The notes under the pieces: model-generated
Database searches by the model: none
Told to the model about the DNA's origin: nothing
The model's input: the letters and a program-made list of their open reading frames with translations, nothing else
Part shown: positions 7,680-14,494 of the stretch, in pieces
Numbering within the stretch: the stretch's first letter is position 1
How the letters are laid out: each line of letters begins with the position of its first letter
Position numbers and translations under genes: made by a program
Origin: Pseudomonadota bacterium
Lineage (GTDB): Bacteria; Pseudomonadota; Gammaproteobacteria; Burkholderiales; Thiobacillaceae
Direction: 5' to 3'
Assembly: GCA_021836225.1 (NCBI GenBank)
Contig: JAKBJA010000185.1
Span: forward strand, 1 to 18,230
Length of the DNA: 18,230 nt

Positions 7680-7698
7680 GCCGATAAATGTTATCGGC
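7680..7698. repeat. Perfect 8-base inverted repeat
   Basis: GCCGATAA, loop ATG, TTATCGGC. It has no T-run on either strand, so it is not an intrinsic terminator. It sits at about -66 to -48 relative to the predicted sigma54 start and is more likely a protein-binding palindrome. Confidence 0.5.
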
Positions 7699-7721
7699 AA
7701 AACAGTACCTTACCTGTTTTG
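7698..7721. repeat. Inverted repeat overlapping the sigma54 -24 box
   Basis: CAAAACAG (7698-7705), an 8-base loop, and CTGTTTTG (7714-7721) form perfect 8-base arms. The right arm runs into the TGG of the -24 element, so a protein bound here would compete with sigma54 polymerase. It is a candidate repressor operator. Confidence 0.45.
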
Positions 7722-7735
7722 GCACGATACATGCT
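7720..7735 (+). promoter_or_regulatory. Sigma54 (RpoN) -24/-12 promoter of the tetrahaem gene
   Basis: TGGCACG, four bases, ATGCT, with 10 of 11 consensus positions and correct spacing. Both the -24 box and the ATGCT -12 variant are identical to the site at 4044-4059. The predicted start is near 7746, giving a leader of about 70 bases before the ATG at 7816. Confidence 0.65.
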
Positions 7736-7815
7736 CTTGGTTAGGGCGTAAGTATTAAGTTGGCAGTCAAAGGTAGCCGCAACGTATTTTTTATCTGAAG
7801 AAGGGGATTCATGCC

Positions 7816-8724
7816 ATGAAAACTTTATTTGTTGAACGCACAATGGCGCGCAAGATCGGCGCCGCTCTGGCCGGTGCGGCAACGCTCATGACCGCCGGCA
7901 TGCTGATGGACGGGACTGCGATAGCCGTCGGCATTGCCGACACCAAGCACAACCTCAGCAGCCCCGCCGGCTCTGGCGCAACCGCCACATTCGCCCCCAC
8001 CACCGGCACCGGCGAGCTTTGCGTGTTTTGCCATACGCCGCACGGTTCCGACACCAGCGCCGTCGTGCCGCTGTGGAACCGCAAAATGGCGGCCCCCACC
8101 ACGTACACCACCTACAACAGCCTGGGCACCACCAGCCTGGATGGCGCAACCGCACCGGTCGGTTCGGTATCGCTGGCCTGCCTTTCCTGCCATGATGGCA
8201 CAGTGGCGATGAACGTCATGATCAACGCGCCCGGATCGGGTGGTTATAATCCGGCCGGTGCTGCCTGGGCAGGCACCTGGACCGGGACGGGCCAGACTAC
8301 CGGCCTGCTTGGTTCCGCCACGAGCATAACCCGGATCGGTCAAGATTTGAGGAACGACCATCCGATCGGCATTCAATACGGCGGCGGCATGCCGGCGGGC
8401 GGCGCCTATACGACAGCCGACATTGCCGATGGCGCGCTGAAAGATCCTGATTTTAAAGGCCCGAAATACGCAAGTTTGAATGGTCAGCCGACATGGTGGG
8501 TGGATACCGGCGGCGCCGGCCGGCAGAAGACCGACCTGATGCTCTACACGCGTACCGGCTCCGCCTCGGTCAATCCGGATGGAACAGCCGGCCCGGTCCT
8601 CACCGGTGCGCAAGCTTTCGTCGAGTGCGCCTCCTGCCACGATCCGCACACCAGCGCCCAGGCGACTTTCCTGCGTGTGGCCAACGCCGGCAGCGCATTA
8701 TGCCTGTCTTGCCATATCAAGTAA
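7816..8724 (+). CDS. Tetrahaem OmcE-like extracellular cytochrome nanowire subunit
   Basis: 302 residues; the start has an AAGGGGA ribosome site about nine bases upstream, and the signal peptide ends at about residue 37 (GTAIA). Four CXXCH sites lie at residues 69-73, 122-126, 271-275 and 296-300. The whole protein contains exactly eight His: four in the CXXCH motifs plus 45 (TKHN), 76 (TPHG), 182 (NDHP) and 278 (DPH). That is the exact requirement for four bis-His haems. The TKHN His lies a few residues into the mature chain; in OmcE-type filaments an N-terminal His ligates a haem of the neighbouring subunit, which would be the polymer contact. The last eight codons match those of the pentahaem gene almost base for base. 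With its own sigma54 promoter and hairpins behind it, this may be the main, strongly expressed subunit. Haem content is certain; filament formation is inferred. Confidence 0.93.
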   Translation: MKTLFVERTMARKIGAALAGAATLMTAGMLMDGTAIAVGIADTKHNLSSPAGSGATATFAPTTGTGELCVFCHTPHGSDTSAVVPLWNRKMAAPTTYTTYNSLGTTSLDGATAPVGSVSLACLSCHDGTVAMNVMINAPGSGGYNPAGAAWAGTWTGTGQTTGLLGSATSITRIGQDLRNDHPIGIQYGGGMPAGGAYTTADIADGALKDPDFKGPKYASLNGQPTWWVDTGGAGRQKTDLMLYTRTGSASVNPDGTAGPVLTGAQAFVECASCHDPHTSAQATFLRVANAGSALCLSCHIK

Positions 8725-8743
8725 GAAGGAGGTAGCACCAACA

Positions 8744-8764
8744 CCGGACGGCCCACCCGTCCGG
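8744..8764 (+). repeat. Upstream hairpin of a tandem pair
   Basis: CCGGACGG (8744-8751), a 5-base loop, CCGTCCGG (8757-8764). Its right arm (GTCCGG) can also pair with the CCGGAC of the next hairpin's left arm, so the two stems could exclude each other. Confidence 0.5.
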
Positions 8765-8773
8765 GAAACAGGC

Positions 8774-8809
8774 GGGCCGGACAGAGTATTTCGTCCGGCC
8801 CTGTGTTTT
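8774..8809 (+). terminator. Intrinsic terminator or partial attenuator after the tetrahaem gene
   Basis: GGGCCGGAC (8774-8782), a 10-base loop, GTCCGGCCC (8793-8801), followed by TGTGTTTTT. The GC-rich 9-base stem with a T-rich tail fits a rho-independent terminator. The next gene lies only 86 bases from the stem, on the same strand and with no promoter that I can see, so read-through is likely and the hairpin may set the subunit-to-accessory ratio. Confidence 0.65.
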
Positions 8810-8886
8810 TGCGCCCGGCGTGCGATCCTGAAACCGGCTCTCGCCGCACACATTCATCAACCGACAGGTCAAGAGGTGACCCCCAC

Positions 8887-9927
8887 GTGAAGCCGCAGCG
8901 ACTCAGCAATGTCTATCTAGCGCTCCTGGCGCTGCTCGCCGGCGCCCTGTTCGGCATGGGCGCCTTTGCAGGTGGCGCGCCCCCGCCCGGCGCCGCCGGC
9001 AGCGCGCCGCCGGTTTTCGCCAGGGTTGGAAGCATCGTCATCACCCAGCAGGATTACGACATCGCACTTGAGGGGGCGGCTCGCCGCAAGTTTTATCACG
9101 GCAAACCGCCCGAGGGCGCGATCGCCGCTCTGCAGCGGGAAGTGGGAGCAACCCTGGTCGCCAATGCGCTGCTGCTGCGCGAAGCCCGGCGTCGCGCCCT
9201 GAAACCGGACGATGCGGCGATCCGGAAAACGCTCCAGCAGTACGAGCAGCGTTACCGCGACAACGAACAATACAAGCAGAACCGCGCCCAATTGGTGCAG
9301 TCGCTCACCCAGCGGCTGCAACAGGAAAGCCTGCTGAACAAGCTGGAAAACCTGGTCCGCAACGTGCCGCCCCCGGATGAAAAGCAGATGCGCGAATATT
9401 ACGCCGCCCATCCGGACAAATTCACGCAACCCGAGCAACTGCGGCTCTCCTACATTTTGCTCAAAGTGGATCCGTCCTCGCCCGCGGCGGCATGGGAGCA
9501 GGCGCGCGCAGAGGCGCAAGCGTTGGTCGAGCGTTTACGTGGCGGCGCCGATTTTGCCGCATTGGCGCGCGCCAAATCCGGCGACATCTCCGCGGGACAA
9601 GGAGGCGACCTGGGCTACCTGCATCGGGGCATGATGTCCGATACGGTCCAGGAAAGCGTGGACAAGCTCAAACCGGGCGCCATCTCCGACCCCGTCAGGG
9701 TGCTGGAAGGGGTTGGCATAGTTCGCTTGAGCGAACGCAAGCCGCCGAAGCTGAACAGTTTCGAAGCAGCCCGGGAACGCATACGCGAACTGTGGCTGCG
9801 GGAGCAAGGCGAGCGCGCCTGGAAGTCGCTCATCGCGCGGCTCAAGAAGGAAACGCCCGTTCATGTGGATGAATCGCACTACTTACCCCTTACCACAACT
9901 GCCGGAGAGCGCGCCGTAAAGAAATAA
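8887..9927 (+). CDS. Parvulin-type peptidyl-prolyl isomerase, periplasmic (SurA/PrsA-like)
   Basis: I take the GTG at 8887 because AGAGGTGA (8872-8879) sits seven bases ahead; an ATG at 8803 in the same frame would fall inside the terminator tail and has no signal. The 346-residue product has an N-terminal hydrophobic segment (residues 9-28) used as signal or anchor, a SurA-N-like helical region (about 44-165), and a rotamase domain (about 185-285). The rotamase domain has the family hallmarks LSYILLKVDPSS, GGADFAALARAKSGD, GGDLGYLHRGMM and LKPGAISDPVR. A helical C-tail follows. It catalyses cis-trans isomerisation of prolyl bonds during folding of exported proteins. Lying directly before the barrel gene, it probably serves the barrel or the Pro-rich cytochromes. 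PPIases recur in multihaem cytochrome clusters of other bacteria. Confidence 0.93.
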   Translation: MKPQRLSNVYLALLALLAGALFGMGAFAGGAPPPGAAGSAPPVFARVGSIVITQQDYDIALEGAARRKFYHGKPPEGAIAALQREVGATLVANALLLREARRRALKPDDAAIRKTLQQYEQRYRDNEQYKQNRAQLVQSLTQRLQQESLLNKLENLVRNVPPPDEKQMREYYAAHPDKFTQPEQLRLSYILLKVDPSSPAAAWEQARAEAQALVERLRGGADFAALARAKSGDISAGQGGDLGYLHRGMMSDTVQESVDKLKPGAISDPVRVLEGVGIVRLSERKPPKLNSFEAARERIRELWLREQGERAWKSLIARLKKETPVHVDESHYLPLTTTAGERAVKK

Positions 9928-9941
9928 TCGAAAACAGTTCG

Positions 9942-9955
9942 CCCGCGGCAGCGGG
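9942..9955 (+). repeat. Short hairpin before the barrel gene
   Basis: CCCGC, loop GGCA, GCGGG lies in the 42-base gap between the PPIase stop and the barrel start, ending three bases before the GAGGAG ribosome site. It may influence translation or mRNA stability; this is a minor call. Confidence 0.3.
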
Positions 9956-9969
9956 ATGCGAGGAGCGAA

Positions 9970-12321
9970 GTGAGTGGAAAACGGAACGGCAATTACGAGC
10001 CGGAGATCTGGATCATGCTGGCGGTATCGCTGGCCTTCGCTTGGCCGCGCCCGGCGTTCCCCGCCAGCCGGATCCCCCCGGGGGGGGCGATGACGCCACC
10101 GCTCCCTGCCCGGCTCAACACCGCGGGCAATGGAAACGGCGATAGTCCACCGGATGGCGCGACGGCCGGGGGGGCGTTTGCGGACCATCCGGACTTCGCG
10201 GCGAATTCCGAAGGCAACGGCAAGAACCCCCAAGCGCTGCGTCTGAAGCTTGCACAAATGATCGACTCATCGATTGTTGCCATGCTTGCTGGCACACATG
10301 GCAGGAAGGACTCCGGCCGCGCAAAAAAAACGGCTCCCGCGCCACCGGACCGCGCAACAAATTCCGAAGACAGGGCCGGCAACGCCCAGCCGCTGCATCT
10401 GAAGCTCGCCCAAATGGCCGGCGCATCGCTGGTCACCGGGCTTGCCGGTGGGCCGAACGCGAAAACCGCCGTCCGCGCCGAAGAAACGCCTGCTGCAACC
10501 GCCGCAGATCCCGCGGCTCCCTCAGGTTCCGCCGTAGAAACGGCCGCCGCCCCTCCCGGCGAACGCCATTTAGCGCTGCGACTCCCCCCCATCAGGATCT
10601 GGGGAAAGATCGGCTATGACCTGCGCCGCGAATCCTTCGGGGAAATGAAATACCTGTCGCAGTCGATCGTCACCAAGGTGAACGCCAGCACCAGCTCCTT
10701 CATCTGGCAGCCCTGGTTCGCTCAAGTGAGCGGCGGCCTGGGTCTCAGCCTCAGCAGTTCAAGTTCAAGTTCGGGTTTCAGTTCCAATATGACCGACAAC
10801 AAAGTGAAGAGCAATGTCATCACCGGCAATGCCGCCCTGAACCTGTTGCCCTACAGCCGCTTTCCGTTCGAGGCGCATTTCGACCGCAGCGACAACCGGC
10901 TGGCCACCGGCCTCAGCGCGATCGACTCATCCTATCAAAGCACCCGTTACGGCCTGACTCAACGCTACCGCACTCTGGCCGGCGATGCCCAATACATGGC
11001 AAGTTATGACCGCAATATGTGGGAAAGCGCGGTCTTCGGCACGGATCAGCAGGATTTGTTGCGCCTCGAAATGACGAAGCGTCTTGCCAAGCAAACGCTC
11101 CAGATAAACGGCGATATCAACAACACCGAGCGCCAGAAAACCAATGAAAGCACCATGCTCGACACCTTGGTAGTCCGTCACAGCTATATACCGGACCCCA
11201 CCCTCTCGGTGGAAAATCTTGGCAACCTGAGCCGGACGAACTACCGCTTGAGGCAAGGAGAAACCGACCTCCGCTACCTGCAGTTGAGCAGTTCCGCGTT
11301 CTGGCGGCCCGCCGGGAAACCCCTTACCGTGACCGGTAGCGCGCGGCTATTCGGCATGAATAGCGGCAGCAGCGGCGGCACCCCTTCCGCGCTGCGCAGC
11401 GCCAGCGCCAACTTGGGAGCGTACTACGAACTGTCCAAGCACATCCGGCTGAACGGCAGCGCAAACGTCAACATCAACGACGGCAATGGCGCCCAGACCG
11501 TGGCGAGCAATCAATCCGCCGGGATTACTTACCAGCCCGAGGCGTTCGACCTCGCCACCTTCCGCTACAACGGATTCGCCTCCGGCACCGTGAGCAATCG
11601 GATCAATCCCATCGACAGCGGGCAGCACCTTGCGCTGCAACTGGGACATAGCCTGAACCGCAGCATGGGCCTCGGCGCCGGCACCCTGGGGCTGAACCTG
11701 AATCAGACAGCTTCGTCGGATGTCGACAGCAGCATTCCAACCATTTTGCGCCTGACTCACAGCGGCTCGCTGGCATGGAGCCATGCGCAAGGCGAGAAAA
11801 ACACCTTTTTGCGTTTGAGTGCCAGCGATTCCCGCGCCGTGAGCGGCACCAATGATTTCTTTCAGCTCCTCAACCTGCAGGCGTCCCGCAACGAGGGCCT
11901 GAGCCGCAATGCATCGTGGACCGGCAACCTGACCATCCAGGCGGTGCGTCAGAAAACCGGCGTCATGCCCTTCGCTGTCGACGCCGCGCCAGTCGTCGCC
12001 GCGCCAGTCACCACCTTCACCACCTCCAGCGCCGACTTGAGCTATCGCCATCAGCGCGCCTTCGGCGTACCGCGCCTTAGATTTGTCTCCGAACTGCGGA
12101 TTTACGGCGACATGCCCCTGCCGGTATTTGCGGGCCCACGGCAGCAGGAGTCCCGCTCCTGGGAAAACCGCCTGGACTATTCGATCGGGCGCGTGCAGTT
12201 GCGGCTCAGTGCGCGCGTATCGGAAATCAACCGCAACAACGGCATCAACAGCACCGACAGCAACACCACCAAGCAATCCTTGCTCATGTTCAGCCTGACC
12301 AGGGCATTCGGAGCCCAATAA
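9970..12321 (+). CDS. Outer-membrane beta-barrel (porin-like) with repeat-bearing N-terminal region
   Basis: 783 residues from a GTG start with GAGGAG just upstream. The signal peptide (hydrophobic IWIMLAVSLAFAW) is cleaved near AFPA. Residues about 35-205 are Ala/Pro/Gly-rich and contain two copies of a 52-residue unit with the core LKLAQM. From about residue 205 the chain alternates short amphipathic strands with Ser/Asn/Gly-rich loops (IRIWGKIGYDLRRESFGEM, LQINGDINNTERQ, LQLGHSLNRSMGLGAG, VQLRLSARVSEINRNN), as expected of a large outer-membrane barrel. There is no Cys, so it is neither haem protein nor MtrB-like with its N-terminal CXXC. In porin-cytochrome conduits such a barrel holds a cytochrome through the outer membrane; its position between the PPIase and four triheme cytochrome genes supports that role. 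Identity beyond 'barrel' is not certain. Confidence 0.85.
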   Translation: MSGKRNGNYEPEIWIMLAVSLAFAWPRPAFPASRIPPGGAMTPPLPARLNTAGNGNGDSPPDGATAGGAFADHPDFAANSEGNGKNPQALRLKLAQMIDSSIVAMLAGTHGRKDSGRAKKTAPAPPDRATNSEDRAGNAQPLHLKLAQMAGASLVTGLAGGPNAKTAVRAEETPAATAADPAAPSGSAVETAAAPPGERHLALRLPPIRIWGKIGYDLRRESFGEMKYLSQSIVTKVNASTSSFIWQPWFAQVSGGLGLSLSSSSSSSGFSSNMTDNKVKSNVITGNAALNLLPYSRFPFEAHFDRSDNRLATGLSAIDSSYQSTRYGLTQRYRTLAGDAQYMASYDRNMWESAVFGTDQQDLLRLEMTKRLAKQTLQINGDINNTERQKTNESTMLDTLVVRHSYIPDPTLSVENLGNLSRTNYRLRQGETDLRYLQLSSSAFWRPAGKPLTVTGSARLFGMNSGSSGGTPSALRSASANLGAYYELSKHIRLNGSANVNINDGNGAQTVASNQSAGITYQPEAFDLATFRYNGFASGTVSNRINPIDSGQHLALQLGHSLNRSMGLGAGTLGLNLNQTASSDVDSSIPTILRLTHSGSLAWSHAQGEKNTFLRLSASDSRAVSGTNDFFQLLNLQASRNEGLSRNASWTGNLTIQAVRQKTGVMPFAVDAAPVVAAPVTTFTTSSADLSYRHQRAFGVPRLRFVSELRIYGDMPLPVFAGPRQQESRSWENRLDYSIGRVQLRLSARVSEINRNNGINSTDSNTTKQSLLMFSLTRAFGAQ
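10201..10494 (+). repeat. Two tandem 156-base units inside the barrel gene
   Basis: Copy 1 (10201-10356) and copy 2 (10357 to about 10494) both encode NSE-x-x-x-G/N-x-Q-x-L-x-LKLAQM, then S(I/L)V-x-x-LAG, then K and RA-x-x-T. The offset is exactly 52 codons (N79 to N131). A fainter third start may be HLALRLPPIRIW before the barrel. Confidence 0.7.
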
Positions 12322-12365
12322 TGCGCCAAAAAACTCTTTATCAACGCAAAGGAAGGAAAACAACA

Positions 12366-12794
12366 ATGCCATCACTGATTAGACGCACCCTCATGGGCCG
12401 GATGCTGTTCGCCGGGATGCTCGTCCTGGCCACCGCCTTCGTCGATATCCGGCCCGCCATGGCCGAGTTCGGCGACGTGGTCATGAATAACAGCTCGGAC
12501 GCCGCGGGCATGCGCCCGGTGGTATTTCCCCACTGGTTCCACCGCGTCCGCTACAGTTGCAAGGTATGCCACGCCGACCTCGGGTTCGAGTTCAAGGCGG
12601 GCGGCAACAAGGTCGACATGCTCAAGATCATGGACGGCCAATATTGCGGCGCCTGTCACAATGGCACCATCGCCTGGTCGGTGGAAAACTGCAACCTGTG
12701 TCATTCCGGCAAGCCCGGCACGCCGACCCAGGTACACGAAAGCAAGTCGCACGAACTGCTAACCCCCGCCAAACCCCCGGCCGGCAAGAAATAG
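12366..12794 (+). CDS. Triheme c7-type cytochrome, type A, copy 1
   Basis: The ATG at 12366 follows AAGGAAGGA by about eight bases; the earlier ATG at 12321 overlaps the barrel stop and would add a non-signal extension. 142 residues, with a signal peptide ending at PAMA (residue 33). Mature EFGDVVMN, then FPHWFHR, and CXXCH at residues 65-69, 94-98 and 109-113. This is the c(7)-type triheme domain. The two His of PHWFH can serve two haems; Met85, nine residues before the second CXXCH, is conserved in all four triheme proteins here and could be the third distal ligand. It is a small periplasmic electron carrier, close in sequence to the product at 15103, and it precedes the type B triheme gene by eight bases. 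Tail His 124 and 129 are not shared. Confidence 0.93.
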   Translation: MPSLIRRTLMGRMLFAGMLVLATAFVDIRPAMAEFGDVVMNNSSDAAGMRPVVFPHWFHRVRYSCKVCHADLGFEFKAGGNKVDMLKIMDGQYCGACHNGTIAWSVENCNLCHSGKPGTPTQVHESKSHELLTPAKPPAGKK

Positions 12795-12802
12795 GAGGCA
12801 AC

Positions 12803-13489
12803 ATGAACAGTCCATTTGAATTAATGCGCTTCACTCTGGTATCCGCGCTGCTGCTTGCGCCATGGGGTACCCTGGCCGCCGCGTCCCAGCCGGCAAAGGA
12901 AAAGCAGGCAACTGAGGCCAAAGCGCAGACGCGCGCCGCGCCTGCAGCCCAGCCGCAGCCCGCCATCGCGGGATCCGAACCCAACTCTTTCAACCGGCTG
13001 ATGAGGGTCGCGCCGAAACGCCATCTGCCGCCGAACGAGGACGGCATACACGATCCCGCCAACGATGGCACCCAAATGCTGCAGCCCCCGCTGGACTCCT
13101 TTGCCGGCCTGCCCAAATCCCAGGGCGACTTCGGCAACGGGGTGGACTGGGTGAAGGCGCTGGACGGAGGCAAGATCGCTCCACGCTGGGACCGCAACGA
13201 TCCGAAAGCCAAACCGGTGCTCATGGATCTCGACATCGTACGCGAGGTCAAAGGCTCTATGCCCAGCGTGAGCTTTCCCCACAAGCAGCACACGCAATGG
13301 CTGGACTGCTCCAACTGCCATCCGGCCATCTTCCTCCCGCAGAAAGGCGCCAACCAGATGAGCATGGCGGCCATCATGCTGGGGCAAAAATGCGGCGTCT
13401 GCCACGGCGCGGTCGCCTTCCCGGTTGCCGAATGCCGCCGCTGCCATAAGACGGCGAAACCGGTGGCGGCCAAGGCCGGGGCGAAGTGA
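12803..13489 (+). CDS. Triheme c7-type cytochrome, type B, copy 1
   Basis: The start has AGGAGG overlapping the previous stop codon, four bases ahead of the ATG. 228 residues with a signal peptide ending near LAAA (residue 27), an Ala/Gln/Pro-rich linker to about residue 57, then a segment shared with the gene at 14495: DGIHDPAND, LQPP, VDWVKALDGGKIAPR. The haem domain follows: SFPHKQH, CXXCH at residues 169-173, 197-201 and 211-215. Distal candidates are the two His of PHKQH, His83 of DGIHDPAN, and Met188 (nine residues before the second CXXCH). It is periplasmic, probably an electron relay between inner-membrane donors and the barrel. The conserved HDPAN/WVKAL extension distinguishes type B from type A and may be a docking surface; that is inference. 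Confidence 0.93.
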   Translation: MNSPFELMRFTLVSALLLAPWGTLAAASQPAKEKQATEAKAQTRAAPAAQPQPAIAGSEPNSFNRLMRVAPKRHLPPNEDGIHDPANDGTQMLQPPLDSFAGLPKSQGDFGNGVDWVKALDGGKIAPRWDRNDPKAKPVLMDLDIVREVKGSMPSVSFPHKQHTQWLDCSNCHPAIFLPQKGANQMSMAAIMLGQKCGVCHGAVAFPVAECRRCHKTAKPVAAKAGAK

Positions 13490-13539
13490 TGGCGAAGAAA
13501 AAGCCGCTCATTGCGGACAGTCGGCCTAGTCGCGCGTGA
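13489..13539 (+). CDS. 16-codon micro-ORF between the triheme gene and the helical protein
   Basis: Its ATG shares the A of the preceding stop (TGATG at 13487-13491), so ribosomes could couple onto it. It encodes MAKKKPLIADSRPSRA, then stops 28 bases before the next gene. It may be a leader that passes ribosomes across the 78-base gap, a gene remnant, or chance. There is no support beyond the coupling geometry. Confidence 0.2.
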   Translation: MAKKKPLIADSRPSRA

Positions 13540-13567
13540 GCCATACCCATTCTTGAACGGGATAATC

Positions 13568-14479
13568 ATGAAGCGATGTCTTGTCGTACGAGTGCTCGCC
13601 CTGTGCGCAGGCCTGTGCATTGCCCAGGCAAGCTTGGCCGCCGAACCGGTTTCCGCGCCTGCTCCGGCCGGCAAAGGCCGGGCGGTGGAAGACAAAGAGC
13701 AGTTGAGGCGGCGCCTGCAATCGGTCGAGACCCTGATCGAGAAGTCGTCGGCGGCGAAGCAGATCGAAGCCAGCCCCAATCCGGACGCCGTGGCGCGCCG
13801 CGACAAGGCACGCGAACTTCGGCGTCAGGCCGTCGAGGCCTTCGAGGCGCAGGACTATGGCAAGAGCACAAGCCTGCTGGACGAGGCGGTCAAAACCCTG
13901 TTCGAAGGCGTGCGCCTAGCCGCGCCGGAACAGGTCACGGCCGAGAAAAAACGGCGTGATTTCGATAGCCGCATGGAAAGCGTCAAGGCCATGCTGACGG
14001 CGCAAAAACGCATCAACGCCGAGAAACGCTCGGGTGCGAAGGAAACAGAAATCAGCAACAGGATCGAGGCGCTGATACGGGAGGCCGCCGCGCTTGCCGC
14101 CGCCGGCAAACTTGGTCAGGGCCGCATTGTGCTCGACCAGGCTTACGCCATGGCCAATATCTCGGTAGAAGGTTTGCGCGAGGGCGATACGCTGGTGAGA
14201 TCGCTGAACTTCGCCACCAAGGAAGAGGAATATCGTTATGAAATCGACCGCAACGATGCCCATAAGGGGCTGGTCAAGGCATTGATCGAGGAGAAGCTTG
14301 GCGCATCGGGCATCAGCGCCATGACGCAGAAATCCCTGGATCAGGCCGCACAGTTGCGCGCCATGGCGGAAGCACAGGCCAAGAAAGGCGATTACGAGGG
14401 TGGAATAAAAATGCTGGAGGACTCCACCAAGGAACTGGTCCGCGCCATCCGCAGCGCCGGCATTTTCATTCCGGGATAA
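13568..14479 (+). CDS. Periplasmic helical/coiled-coil protein of unknown function
   Basis: 303 residues from the ATG at 13568 (weak GGGAT upstream). The signal peptide ends near SLA (residue 24). The rest is almost wholly alpha-helical and rich in Ala, Glu, Lys and Arg, with TPR-like stretches such as RELRRQAVEAFEAQDYGKS, ALIREAAALAAAGKLGQGR and AMAEAQAKKGDYEGGIK, each with the A-x-x-G-(D/K)-(Y/L)-x-x-G turn. No CXXCH, lipobox or second membrane helix. It sits exactly between the two pairs of triheme cytochromes and follows the same strand and tight spacing, so it is probably made with them. I do not recognise the family. A scaffold that gathers the triheme carriers near the barrel is a reasonable guess and no more. 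Confidence 0.85.
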   Translation: MKRCLVVRVLALCAGLCIAQASLAAEPVSAPAPAGKGRAVEDKEQLRRRLQSVETLIEKSSAAKQIEASPNPDAVARRDKARELRRQAVEAFEAQDYGKSTSLLDEAVKTLFEGVRLAAPEQVTAEKKRRDFDSRMESVKAMLTAQKRINAEKRSGAKETEISNRIEALIREAAALAAAGKLGQGRIVLDQAYAMANISVEGLREGDTLVRSLNFATKEEEYRYEIDRNDAHKGLVKALIEEKLGASGISAMTQKSLDQAAQLRAMAEAQAKKGDYEGGIKMLEDSTKELVRAIRSAGIFIPG

Positions 14480-14494
14480 GGGTAAGAGGCGACT

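Noticed and set aside
7680..7698. Intrinsic terminator after NHL2
   Set aside because: The stem is perfect, but neither side is followed by a T-run.
8803..8886. Start of the PPIase at the ATG at 8803
   Set aside because: This lies in the T-rich tail of the terminator and adds a non-signal segment; the GTG at 8887 has a proper ribosome site and is followed by the hydrophobic segment.
9970..12321. Barrel as an MtrB/PioB orthologue
   Set aside because: No Cys at all, so no N-terminal CXXC, and no obvious MtrB-like start; I keep it as a generic outer-membrane barrel.
12557..12802. Upstream extension of the type B triheme protein
   Set aside because: It is out-of-frame reading of the type A gene; the ATG at 12803 has AGGAGG and a signal peptide.
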